This document shows, in pieces, positions 1 to 11,404 of a stretch of DNA of 64,000 nucleotides. The position numbers and the translations under genes are program-made. How positions within the stretch are numbered: position 1 is the first letter of the stretch; every line of letters begins with the position of its first letter. A model generated the notes under the pieces. That model was not told the origin of the DNA. It did no database searches and worked only from the letters and a program-made list of their open reading frames with translations. Where the stretch lies: positions 1 through 64,000 of the forward strand of contig NZ_LMWH01000229.1 of assembly GCF_001507435.1 (NCBI RefSeq), read 5' to 3'. This DNA is from Streptomyces sp. NRRL F-5122 (GTDB lineage: Bacteria; Actinomycetota; Actinomycetes; Streptomycetales; Streptomycetaceae).

Positions 1-204
1 TACCGCCTGGGCGTCCCCGACGACATCCCCGCCTGGCACGAACTGCTCAACACCGACCTGGCCAAGTACGGCGGCAGCGACATCCACAACCCCGACCCGA
101 TTCCTTCCGAACCCGGTCGCGGACACGGTGTGCGCCTCACCCTGCCTCCCCTCGCCACCGTCTGGTTGCGACCCGTCGTTCCATACATCGAAGGCGGGGC
201 GTAG
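1..204 (+). CDS. glgB: 1,4-alpha-glucan branching enzyme, C-terminal end (partial)
   Basis: Frame 1 is open from the window edge to a TAG and encodes the last 67 residues of a protein. The text YRLGVP...LLNTDLAKYGGS followed by RLTLPPLATVWLRP is the characteristic C-terminal all-beta domain of bacterial glycogen branching enzyme, which forms alpha-1,6 branches in glycogen. The catalytic GH13 barrel lies outside the window. The short tail after VWLRP is slightly longer than I would expect for this family. Assigned from recognised family sequence, with no further context available upstream. Confidence 0.85.
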   Translation, partial: YRLGVPDDIPAWHELLNTDLAKYGGSDIHNPDPIPSEPGRGHGVRLTLPPLATVWLRPVVPYIEGGA

Positions 205-327
205 CCGCTCTCAGAACCGTGAATCCGCCATTCCCAGAGGAATTCCCAGACCGTTTTTCGTGAATCCTCTCCCCGGTGTCACGTGCCGGAATCGAATGAA
301 TGCCGAGAGTCATCCGGTGGTGGAATT

Positions 328-352
328 GTTTGCCGGAATGGAATTCGGGAAT
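328..352 (+). promoter_or_regulatory. Possible SigB-type promoter upstream of the sigma gene
   Basis: GTTT, then 15 bases, then GGGAAT resembles the Streptomyces SigB-class promoter pattern (GNNT, 14-16 bases, GGGTAY) with one mismatch in the -10 hexamer. It lies about 140 bases upstream of a SigB-class sigma gene, where autoregulation would make sense. The remainder of 205-491 holds no gene I can support, only a short direct repeat (ATTCCCAGA) near 230-250. Confidence 0.3.
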
Positions 353-491
353 GGCCTTATCAAGTGCTTCGGACAGGAGGCACGTTCGTGGGAGCCGGCC
401 CCACCGGATCCCGGGTGTCCGTCCTGTTCGCGTGTGCGCGCCCTCCCACGGTGACTGTCCAGTCAGCCCCTTGAGGGAGTTGAAAAGCACC

Positions 492-1286
492 ATGCGCATC
501 ACGGTCAAGACAAAGCAGCATCCGCACGACGACGCTCCCGATACGGCCGAGGCCTTCGCCCGCCTGCGGGCTCTGCCCGACGGCCCCGAACGGCACACAC
601 TGCGTGACGGGATCGTCCAGTCGTGGCTCCCCATGGCCGAGCGCATCGCACGCCGCTACCGAGGCCGGGGCGAGTCCATCGAGGACCTGTGCCAGGTCGC
701 CGCGCTGGGCCTGGTCAAAGCGGTCGACCGTTACGACCCCGGTCGCGGGTACGCATTCGAGAGCTATGCCATCCCCACGATCACCGGGGAGATCAAGCGG
801 CACTTCCGCGATCACATGTGGGTGCTGCACGTGCCTCGGCGCGTCCAGGACCTGCGCAATCGGGTACGTGTCGCGGTCAAGGAGATCTCGCAGGAGACGC
901 CCGGTCACGGCCCGACCGTCGCCGAGATCGCCGAGCACGCCCACCTCAGTGAGGAGGACGTCCGGGTGGGTCTGGAGGCGATGGACAGCTTCACCGCCCT
1001 GTCCCTGGATGCGGAGGTGGCGGGGAGTGACGACGGCTACGCGCTGGGCGACGCCCTGGGCGAGTCCGATTCCGGATACGACCTCATCGTCGACCGCGAG
1101 GCCGTGAAACCGTGCCTGCAGTCCCTGCCGGAACGAGAGCGCACGATCCTCTATCTCCGCTACTTCCGTGGCATGACCCAGAGCCGGATAGCGAGCCAGC
1201 TCGGCATTTCCCAGATGCATGTCTCGCGTCTGCTCAGCGGGTGCTGCGCGCGGGTGCGTGAAGAAGCGCTTGCCGACAGATTCTGA
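492..1286 (+). CDS. RNA polymerase sigma factor, SigB/SigF/SigG family
   Basis: A 264-residue alternative sigma factor of the stress/sporulation class. Region 2 is clear (LCQVAALGLVKAVDRYDP, FESYAIPTITGEIKRHFRD, then VHVPRR-type text), and region 4 near the C-terminus reads LPERERTILYLRYF...MTQSRIASQLGISQMHVSR, a helix-turn-helix for the -35 element. An open frame extends upstream to position 300, but ATG 492 follows GAGGGAG and fits the usual family length. No anti-sigma or antagonist gene is adjacent, so its partner must be elsewhere. The next gene codes a possible RNA-binding ANTAR protein on the opposite strand. Confidence 0.9.
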   Translation: MRITVKTKQHPHDDAPDTAEAFARLRALPDGPERHTLRDGIVQSWLPMAERIARRYRGRGESIEDLCQVAALGLVKAVDRYDPGRGYAFESYAIPTITGEIKRHFRDHMWVLHVPRRVQDLRNRVRVAVKEISQETPGHGPTVAEIAEHAHLSEEDVRVGLEAMDSFTALSLDAEVAGSDDGYALGDALGESDSGYDLIVDREAVKPCLQSLPERERTILYLRYFRGMTQSRIASQLGISQMHVSRLLSGCCARVREEALADRF

Positions 1287-1525
1287 TGCCGAAACCCGCC
1301 CGCTCCGCCACCTCACCGGGTCCGGCCTGCATCCGGCCGCCCGGCCGCTCATCGACCGGACGGCCGTTTGCGGTGGGCTCACTGCCGAACCCTCCCGGGA
1401 ACGGTTGGCCAGTGCGCCGACCCTTTCCGGACTATCCGCGAGGAGGTATTCGAAACACTCCTGCGCCGGACGGTGAGAAATCCCTGAGCTGCCGCCGTCG
1501 GGGACCCCCGTCGGGGCGGTCGGCC

Positions 1526-1882
1526 TCAGTGGCCCGGCGGGTCCTCCGGAAGCTGCGTCGGGCCGTACCGGTCGAGTGTCTCCTCGAGGAGAACGCGCAG
1601 ATGTTCAGGCAGCTCTCCGTCGCGGCCCCAGACGAGTATCAGCTCCGCGACGTTGCGCAGCTTGATGTTCGCGTGCTGGGAGACCTCCCTGAGCACTTCC
1701 CACCCCTGGTCGGGGCTGACATGACCCAGGGCGACGAGCATGCCGATCGCCTGGTCCACGACCGCGTGCGAGGCCACGGCTTCCTTGAGCTGGTCGACCT
1801 CCTCCTCCAGCTGGAAGATCCGCTCCGAATCGGAAGCGGTGGTGTCCGGCTCCTCGTTCCCCGGACGGGGTGTCGTGGTCAT
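1526..1882 (-). CDS. Stand-alone ANTAR-domain protein
   Basis: A 118-residue protein whose middle (about residues 35-95: HAVVDQAIGMLVALGHVS..., then VLREVSQHANIKLRNVAELIL) is an ANTAR domain, the RNA-binding antitermination module of AmiR/NasR-type regulators. No receiver or GAF domain precedes it, only a short acidic N-terminus and a likely coiled-coil segment (FQLEEEVDQLKEAV). ANTAR proteins usually act as dimers on paired stem-loops, but the target here is unknown. The start at 1882 follows GGAGGGG; an upstream in-frame start at 1939 would add 19 residues. It is divergent from udgX. Confidence 0.8.
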   Translation of the reverse strand: MTTTPRPGNEEPDTTASDSERIFQLEEEVDQLKEAVASHAVVDQAIGMLVALGHVSPDQGWEVLREVSQHANIKLRNVAELILVWGRDGELPEHLRVLLEETLDRYGPTQLPEDPPGH

Positions 1883-2007
1883 CGTCCCCTCCGGGTGGCG
1901 AGGCTTCGGTGCTGTCTGGCTTACCCCCATCGTCGCCACTCGACCAGGTGTGTGCGAGCCGGGGAAGGGTACTGGGACGGCACGGCGGCCACGGAGGTGA
2001 TGCTGTC

Positions 2008-2667
2008 GTGAGCCGTGCCGACGACGGGGCCGGCGCGTACGACGCCACCCCGTTCCTGCCGCGTGGCGGCGGGCTGGAGGCGTACCGGCGCGCCGCTGAA
2101 GGCTGTCGGGGATGCCCCCTGTACGAGAACGCCACGAGGACGGTGTTCGGCAAGGGTGACGCCTCGGCGCGGATCGTATTGGTGGGAGAGCAGCCGGGCG
2201 ATCAGGAGGACCGGAAGGGTGAACCCTTCGTCGGCCCGGCCGGGCGTCTGCTGGACCGGGCGCTGGAGGAGGCGGGCATCGACCGGGGTGCCGCCTATGT
2301 CACCAACGCGGTCAAGCACTTCAAGTTCACCGTCACCGAACGCGGCAAGCGGCGTATCCACAAGGCACCCACCCTGCGGGAGGTGTCCGCCTGCCGGCCG
2401 TGGATGCACGCCGAGCTGGACCTCGTGCGACCCGAGGTCGTGGTGGCGCTGGGCGCGACCGCGGGCAAGGCGCTGATGGGCAGCTCCTTCCGGGTGACCA
2501 GGGACCGGGGGAGCGTGATGCCGATGCCCGGCTCCGACGACCAGCGGTGCGTCGTCGCGACCGTGCACCCCTCGGCGGTCCTGCGGGCCGACGACCGGGA
2601 ATCCGCATACGCCGGACTGGTCTCCGACCTGAAGGTGGTGGCGAGGGTGCTCGACGGGCGGGCCTAG
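2008..2667 (+). CDS. udgX: UdgX-type uracil-DNA glycosylase
   Basis: A 219-residue family 4-like uracil-DNA glycosylase. Residues 33-36 give CRGC, part of the iron-sulfur ligand set, residues 60-68 give the water-activating motif GEQPGDQED, and HPSAVLR near the end is the second active-site motif. Residues 114-118 read KRRIH, the insertion that defines UdgX. In studied UdgX proteins this histidine (H118 here) forms a covalent bond with the abasic site after uracil removal. The GTG start follows GGAGGTG by eight bases, and the long in-frame extension upstream looks non-coding. It is a DNA-repair enzyme with no functional link to its neighbours. Confidence 0.92.
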   Translation: MSRADDGAGAYDATPFLPRGGGLEAYRRAAEGCRGCPLYENATRTVFGKGDASARIVLVGEQPGDQEDRKGEPFVGPAGRLLDRALEEAGIDRGAAYVTNAVKHFKFTVTERGKRRIHKAPTLREVSACRPWMHAELDLVRPEVVVALGATAGKALMGSSFRVTRDRGSVMPMPGSDDQRCVVATVHPSAVLRADDRESAYAGLVSDLKVVARVLDGRA

Positions 2668-2750
2668 ACCCGTACGGCAGGTGGCTGTGGGGGCCCCGGA
2701 CGGCTCAGCACAACGAGCGTGACCGCTCGCTCCGCCGGTGCAATGGACGG

Positions 2751-3431
2751 GTGACCGCGCCTCCGGACGACTGCCTCGCGCGCAACGAGTGGATCTGCGG
2801 CGAGTATGTGCGCAGTCGCCGGCACATCCTGTTCGACGCGGTGCTGCAGCATGTGGAGCTGACCGGCGCATCCGTGCTCATCGCCCTGGTCGTCGCCGTG
2901 CCCCTGGCCGTGCTGGCGCGCCGCTGGGGGTGGGCCGCCGCCCCCGTCCTCGCCGTCACCACGGTCCTCTACACGATCCCGTCGCTGGCGATGTTCTCGC
3001 TGCTCCTTCCGTTCTACGGGCTCTCGGCGGCGCTGGTGGTCGCCGGTCTCGTCCTGTACTCGCTCACCCTGCTGGTGCGGAACATCCTCGCGGGGCTGCG
3101 TGCCGTACCCGAGGAGACCCGACAGGCCGCCCGCGGCATGGGATACGGTCCGCTGCGGCTGCTGCTCACCGTCGAACTGCCGCTGGCTCTGCCCGCTGCC
3201 ATGGCCGGGTTGCGCATCGCCACCGTCTCGGCCGTCTCGCTGGTCACGGTCGGAGCGATCGTCGGATTCGGCGGGCTCGGGAACCTGATCTACGCGGGAA
3301 TGAACACGTATTTCAAGGCGCAGGTGCTGACCGCGTCCGTGCTGTGCGTGGTGATCGCGGTGGCTGCCGATCTGCTGCTGCTCGCGGTGCAGCGCCTGAT
3401 CACCCCCTGGACCAGGACGAGACGGGGATGA
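2751..3431 (+). CDS. Osmoprotectant (betaine/choline) ABC transporter permease, OpuCB/ProW-like
   Basis: A 226-residue inner-membrane permease with about five hydrophobic segments and the binding-protein-dependent (EAA) loop ETRQAARGMGYGPLRLLLTV followed by ELPLALP, which docks on the ATPase. It is the first gene of a tightly overlapping trio (permease, permease, binding protein). The GTG start is supported by the family N-terminus (CLARNEWICGEY) but has only a weak ribosome site (GGACGG). No ATPase gene precedes it. A matching ATPase lies on the other strand at 13217-14371, beyond the IS island. This suggests the first gene lost its operon leader by rearrangement. Confidence 0.85.
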   Translation: MTAPPDDCLARNEWICGEYVRSRRHILFDAVLQHVELTGASVLIALVVAVPLAVLARRWGWAAAPVLAVTTVLYTIPSLAMFSLLLPFYGLSAALVVAGLVLYSLTLLVRNILAGLRAVPEETRQAARGMGYGPLRLLLTVELPLALPAAMAGLRIATVSAVSLVTVGAIVGFGGLGNLIYAGMNTYFKAQVLTASVLCVVIAVAADLLLLAVQRLITPWTRTRRG

Positions 3432-4099
3432 AGACCCTCGACGACACCTGGAACTGGCTCGCCGACTCCGCGCACTGGGCGGGCGACGACGGCATCTGGC
3501 ACCGGTTGGCGCAACACCTCGTCCTGACCGTCGTGTGCCTGGTCGTCAGCTGCCTGATCGCGCTTCCGGTCGCGTTCGTCCTGGGGCATCTCGGCAAGGG
3601 CGGCGTGCTCGCGGTCAACATCTCCAACGTCGGCCGCGCGGTGCCCACGTTCGCCGTGCTGGTGCTCCTGCTGCTCACCCCGGTCGGGGCCTGGGGCGAG
3701 GGGCCGACCGTCGTCGCCCTCGTCCTGTTCGCCGTGCCGCCGCTGCTCACCAACGCGTACGTGGGCATGCGCGAGGTCGACCGGGATGTGGTGCGGGCCG
3801 CACGGGGAATGGGGATGACGGGCCGCCAGACGCTGTTCCGCGTCGAACTGCCCCTGTCGCTGCCGTTGGTCCTCAACGGGGTGCGGATCGCCGCCGTGCA
3901 GCTCGTCGCGACCGCCACGATCGCCGCCCTGGCGGGCGGCGGCGGGCTCGGACGCATCATCACCGCGGGGTTCAATCTGGCCAGTACGCCGCAGGTGGTC
4001 GCCGGTGCCCTGCTCGTGGCCGGCTTCGCGCTGATCGTCGAAGGGATCTTCGAGACCGTCGAGCGGCTGGCACTGCGCCGGACCAGGGGCGCACCGTGA
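3428..4099 (+). CDS. Osmoprotectant ABC transporter permease, second subunit
   Basis: A 223-residue permease paralogous to its upstream neighbour. The ATG overlaps the previous stop (ATGA), indicating translational coupling. The EAA loop reads VVRAARGMGMTGRQTLF then RVELPLSLP, and hydrophobic helices lie at about residues 30-52, 62-110 and 150-210. Two different permeases plus a lipoprotein is the OpuC layout for compatible-solute import. Its first 25 residues are hydrophilic and tryptophan-rich, as often seen in this subunit. Confidence 0.85.
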   Translation: MKTLDDTWNWLADSAHWAGDDGIWHRLAQHLVLTVVCLVVSCLIALPVAFVLGHLGKGGVLAVNISNVGRAVPTFAVLVLLLLTPVGAWGEGPTVVALVLFAVPPLLTNAYVGMREVDRDVVRAARGMGMTGRQTLFRVELPLSLPLVLNGVRIAAVQLVATATIAALAGGGGLGRIITAGFNLASTPQVVAGALLVAGFALIVEGIFETVERLALRRTRGAP

Positions 4100-5031
4100 G
4101 GTGGTGGGCCGCGGCCGTGGGAATGCTGCTGATCGCGGGTTGCACGACGGGACCCTCATTGGAGACACGGGGCCGGGTCACCGCGCCGCCCGGGGACAGC
4201 CGGCATCTGACCGTCGGCTCGGCGGGATTCACCGAGAGCGACCTGCTCGCCCACATGTACGCGACTCTGCTGAACCACGCCGGTTACCGCACGTCCATCC
4301 TCACCGTCGCCAACCGCGAACTGTACGAGCCCGCGCTGGAGTCGGGGCAGATCGACGTCGTACCGGAGTACGCGGCCACTTTCGCGGACTGGCTCAACAC
4401 CAGGACCCATGGGGCGGACGCCCCGCCCGTCGGTTCGCCGGACCTCGCCGCCACCATGCGGTCCCTGCGGGAACTGGCCGCTCCGCGCGGACTCTCCGCG
4501 CTCGACCCCGGCCGTGCGGTCGCCCAGAACGCCTTCGCGGTGACACGCGCATTCGCCCGCCGGCACCAGCTGAGAACGCTCGGCGACCTCGGCAGATCCG
4601 GACTGAAGGTGCGGCTCGCGGCGGGCGACGAGTGCGTCCGCAGACCATACTGCGCACCGGGCCTGAAGAAGACGTACGGCATCAACATCACGGCCGTGGA
4701 CCCCAAGGGCGTGGGGACGGTCCAGGCCAAGCGGGCCGTGCAGAGCGGGCGGGACCAGATGGTGCTGACCACCACGACGGCCGCGACCCTCGACGAGTTC
4801 GGACTCGTGCTGCTCGCCGACGACCGACATCTGCAGAACGCGGACTACGTCGTCCCGGTCGTCAACCGCGCCCGCGCGGGCACGGCACGTGTCTCCGAGG
4901 CGCTCGGCGCCCTGGCCCCCGTACTCACCACGCAGGACCTGGCGTCGATGAACCGGCAGGTGGACAGCTGGCGGCGGCTGCCCGAGGACGTGGCGCGCGA
5001 TTATCTGCAGGACAAGGGCCTGCTGAAGTGA
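4096..5031 (+). CDS. Osmoprotectant-binding lipoprotein, OpuCC/ProX-like
   Basis: A 311-residue solute-binding lipoprotein. The N-terminus has a short hydrophobic signal ending in the lipobox LIAGC with Cys16 as the lipidation site. The mature part starts a type II periplasmic-binding fold (HLTVGSAGFTESDLLAHMYA, then VVPEYAATFADWLNT), as in glycine betaine/choline/carnitine binders. GTG at 4096 overlaps the permease stop by four bases. Aromatic residues that would cage a quaternary amine cannot be assigned by eye, so the exact substrate is inferred from the family only. Confidence 0.85.
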   Translation: MRWWAAAVGMLLIAGCTTGPSLETRGRVTAPPGDSRHLTVGSAGFTESDLLAHMYATLLNHAGYRTSILTVANRELYEPALESGQIDVVPEYAATFADWLNTRTHGADAPPVGSPDLAATMRSLRELAAPRGLSALDPGRAVAQNAFAVTRAFARRHQLRTLGDLGRSGLKVRLAAGDECVRRPYCAPGLKKTYGINITAVDPKGVGTVQAKRAVQSGRDQMVLTTTTAATLDEFGLVLLADDRHLQNADYVVPVVNRARAGTARVSEALGALAPVLTTQDLASMNRQVDSWRRLPEDVARDYLQDKGLLK

Positions 5032-5132
5032 CGCGCCGGTGCCGCCCGGCGGGTCGTGAGCAGGTCATGCGGAAGGAAAATCTGTTCCCATCGGGCGAGG
5101 GGGCGGTGCGCGCGGCGCGGTAGAAAGGAGCC

Positions 5133-5666
5133 ATGCCGCAGAGCGAGACCCGAACGGGGGCCGTGGACGATGTCGACGCGGTCACCCGTGCGGTCCTGAC
5201 CGCGTCCCGCCTCCTGGTCTCGGTCTCGGCCCGCTCCCTGGCCGAGGTCGAGGAGCGGGTCACACTCCCGCAGTTCCGCATGCTGGTCGTGCTGGCCACG
5301 CGGGGTGCCACCAAGCTGGTCGCGCTCGCCGACCTGCTCCAGGTGGCACCCTCGACGGCGATGCGTATGGTCGACCGCCTCATCGCCGCCGGTCTGGCCG
5401 ACCGGCAGACCAACCCCGACAACCGCCGCGAGACGCTGCTGCGGCTCACCGACGAGGGGAGGAAGGCCGTCGAGGACGTCACCGCCAGGCGCCGTGCCGA
5501 GATCGCTGCGATCGTCGCGCAGCTCGCGCCGGGGCAACGGGCGGCGCTCATCGAGGCCTTGACCGTCTTCAACGAGGCCGGGGGAGAGCCGCCGGCTCCC
5601 GGCGCGGCCGACCCCGAGCCGCATCCGCTCGGCTGGGCGGACCCGTCGCCCGCGCACGACGCCTGA
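5133..5666 (+). CDS. MarR-family transcriptional regulator
   Basis: A 177-residue winged-helix regulator. The core (about residues 45-110) carries QFRMLVVLATRGATKLVAL, the recognition helix segment VAPSTAMRMVDRLIAAGL and the wing with DNRRETLLRLTDEG, all standard MarR signatures. The start follows AAAGGAG. Proteins of this class usually bind inverted repeats near their own promoter and respond to small aromatic ligands. It sits 100 bases after the binding-protein gene and converges on the DUF4142 gene, so its target is not evident. The C-terminus is a Pro/Ala-rich tail of about 25 residues. Confidence 0.88.
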   Translation: MPQSETRTGAVDDVDAVTRAVLTASRLLVSVSARSLAEVEERVTLPQFRMLVVLATRGATKLVALADLLQVAPSTAMRMVDRLIAAGLADRQTNPDNRRETLLRLTDEGRKAVEDVTARRRAEIAAIVAQLAPGQRAALIEALTVFNEAGGEPPAPGAADPEPHPLGWADPSPAHDA

Positions 5667-5699
5667 CCCCGCTCGGGCGGGCGGCGCAGGGCTCCTCGT

Positions 5700-6446
5700 T
5701 CAGCCGACCGTCGGGCTGGGAGCGGGAGTGGGGGCGGCGGTGTTCACGTTCAGGTCGGGGCGGGGCGTGAGGACGACCATCGGTTCGCCCGCCTGGGGCG
5801 GGGGCGGCGTCATCTGGTCCTTGGGGAGCTTGGGCGGGGTGGTCTCCTGGAAGAGGACCTGATCGAAGTTGATCACACCGGTCTTCTCCATCATGGTGAT
5901 GTGGTCGAGCACGGTGTCGTTGGCCAGGTCGGCGAGCTGACGTACCAGGGTGTTCTTCGTGGTCCCGCGGATCTTGGCGATGACCGGGAAGATCTGACCG
6001 TGGGTCACCCGCATGATGTTGGCGGCGGTGATGTCGAACTGCTTGCCGTTCTCCGCCGCCGAGGTCGCCACGAACTGCTGCTGTTGCGGGCTCGCCTGGT
6101 TCGGGAGGGTGATGCCCAGCTCGGGGGCGATCTTGCGGCACATCGCGTCGAGTCCGGCGTGCCCGACGATCAGGTGCTTGCCCGCCTCCTTCATCTCCGG
6201 AGACGCGCCCTTCTTCAGCGCGATCTCGCCCAGGGGGTACTCCCACAGTCCCGCGGCACGCACCTTGACCACGAAGTCGCGGTCCGCCTCGGTGAGCGGG
6301 CCGTAACGGGTGTTGGCGATGACGCGGTCCGGGGAGCTGGACGTCGTCTGGACACCGAGCATGGCGGGGTAGGCGAGGGCAGTGAGGGTCAGGCCCAGCG
6401 CACCGGCCACGAAGACGGTTCCGGCCATGTTGCGGGATATGGGCAT
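5700..6446 (-). CDS. DUF4142-family exported protein
   Basis: A 248-residue protein with an N-terminal signal or membrane anchor (residues 6-32, hydrophobic) and a DUF4142 helical domain at about residues 48-190, recognised by LTEADRDFVVKVRAAGLWE, KHLIVGHAGLDAMCRKIA and a later GQIFPVIAKIRG. DUF4142 resembles ferritin-like four-helix bundles but has no established activity. The C-terminal 60 residues are proline-rich and probably disordered. A GGAG site precedes the ATG. Transcribed away from a promoter region near 6450-6535, which contains an ATGTG...CACAT inverted repeat. Confidence 0.8.
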   Translation of the reverse strand: MPISRNMAGTVFVAGALGLTLTALAYPAMLGVQTTSSSPDRVIANTRYGPLTEADRDFVVKVRAAGLWEYPLGEIALKKGASPEMKEAGKHLIVGHAGLDAMCRKIAPELGITLPNQASPQQQQFVATSAAENGKQFDITAANIMRVTHGQIFPVIAKIRGTTKNTLVRQLADLANDTVLDHITMMEKTGVINFDQVLFQETTPPKLPKDQMTPPPPQAGEPMVVLTPRPDLNVNTAAPTPAPSPTVG

Positions 6447-6535
6447 GCTGTCTCCAGGAGCGAGCGGCTGTAATGCCAGTGAGTACGTAGCGGCCGCTCC
6501 GATCCATCATTGCCCAGGGTAAAAATTGCACGCTG

Positions 6536-10140
<3,605 letters not shown>

Positions 10141-10202
10141 CTTAGGAGGTATCCCGTAATGGGATGTAGGGCATGTCGGGGTGTGGATGGCGGCCGTGCG
10201 GG

Positions 10203-10933
10203 TTACCTAATGTCCAGCTTGAGGTTGTGGAGTGCTGCGACGCCGGCATTGGCGGAGGATCCGGTGGTCATTGAGCCGGGCGATGGTGTGCTCGGCGACA
10301 GCTCGCCGTTTGCGGAACCTTCGGTAGTTGCGGTCTTTGACGATCCGTCCGTCTGGCCCCGCGGAGTGGTGTGTGGATGCAACCGCTTCCGCCGTAGGCG
10401 CCGTCACCGGACGGCCGCGGATGTGCGGGCAGGGTCTTTCCGACCGTTTCATGGAAGACGACGATGTCGTTCCGGTTGCCTGGCCGGCGTCACCGACGGC
10501 CACCACGCGACGGTCGGGGGCCCGGCAGACGACCTGCACGTTGACACTTCGCCGCTAGTTTTTCGACTTTGACGTCTTCTGCTGGTCGTGGACGGGGATC
10601 AGAGTTGCGTTGACAATCCACAGTTCGCGACGGTCGGCGGGTGGAGGACCCAGGAGTTCGGCGAGCGGACCGGCGAGCCGGTCGACGACTCGATGCACGG
10701 CCGAGTCGGAATTGCCGAACAGAGAGCCGAGTTGCTGCATGGTGAAGCTCGTCCGGTAGGGGGCGAACGAGCAACGGGACCCGGTCCGTGAACGGCATTG
10801 TCCAGGGCCGGCCGCGGCCGGTGTCGGGTTTCCATTTGCACATCTGCTGGACGAGCCGGTGCAGCTGCGGGCCGGTCAGCCCGGTCCGGGATCGCAGGTC
10901 AGCTGAGGTGTAGTTGGCAAGGCGCAGATGCAT
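10203..10933 (-). pseudogene. Decayed IS5-family transposase
   Basis: Reading from 10933 downward, three frames successively encode parts of one IS5-type (DDE_Tnp_4) transposase. The first has the N-terminal HTH (YTSADLRSRTGLTGPQLHRL), the second LGSLFGNSDSAVHRVVDRL and WIVNATLIPVHDQ, and the third VQVVCRAPDRRVVAVGDA and KRRAVAEHTIARLNDHRILR. The native C-terminus VAALHNLKLD appears in yet another frame ending at 10203. At least three frameshifts and deletions mean it cannot make an active enzyme. It marks an old insertion beside the younger ISAzo13 copy. The limits of the original element are not visible. Confidence 0.8.
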
Positions 10934-11077
10934 GGACAGAGGGTCCGTGAACGGCCAACCCGTCCGCTCGCAGGCCCGTTGTCAGTGGCGGTAGTTAGTT
11001 TTCGTGTGATTGCCGATCCGCCGCATGGTCGGGCGGGTCTGCATCAGTTGGCGTGTTCAAAGGAGGTGGGACAGCAC

Positions 11078-11401
11078 GTGAGCGCGAGTCTGCTTGATGC
11101 GGCACCCGCCCCCGACGCTGTGTCTGCGCGCCGGTTCCGCGGGAAGAACAAAGGCCAACGCTGGAAGCGCGGCGAGGGCACCGAGCTGGCGGTCATTCGG
11201 CTGCCGTTGGACGTCCACCGCCTTGAGGACCTGCCGCGTGTGGAGAACCTGTACTCGGCGATGTGGTCCGTCAAGCGAGCTTTGCAGCGTGACGCGGTCG
11301 ACGCGTACTGGGCCGGGGATGCGCGCCGCGCGAGAGATGCGAAAGCCTGGCGCGCCGGCCTGGGCTTGTCCCGCGAGGGGATGGAACGTCGCGGCTACTG
11401 A
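11078..11401 (+). CDS. TnpB-like RuvC nuclease, N-terminal fragment (ended by in-frame TGA)
   Basis: A 107-codon frame from a GTG preceded by AAAGGAGGTG, a near-perfect ribosome site. The product includes RRFRGKNKGQRWKRGEGTEL and RVENLYSAMWSVKRALQRDA, like the N-terminal nucleic-acid-binding part of large TnpB/Cas12-related proteins. It ends at TGA 11399-11401, and the following frame (CAC, then ATG 11405) is the same frame, so one point change would join both parts. This implies a recent nonsense mutation or expression as two pieces by re-initiation. The shift from N-terminal lobe to the rest suggests that this fragment alone is not functional. Confidence 0.6.
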   Translation: MSASLLDAAPAPDAVSARRFRGKNKGQRWKRGEGTELAVIRLPLDVHRLEDLPRVENLYSAMWSVKRALQRDAVDAYWAGDARRARDAKAWRAGLGLSREGMERRGY

Positions 11402-11404
11402 CAC

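Noticed and set aside
360..1382. Long opposite-strand open frame over the sigma factor gene
   Set aside because: High GC makes long shadow frames. Its product has no domain text, and the other strand encodes a clear sigma factor.
11399..11401. TGA recoded (selenocysteine or readthrough) in the TnpB-like gene
   Set aside because: No SECIS-like structure or Sec context was seen and a plain nonsense change explains it. A re-initiation ATG follows after one codon.
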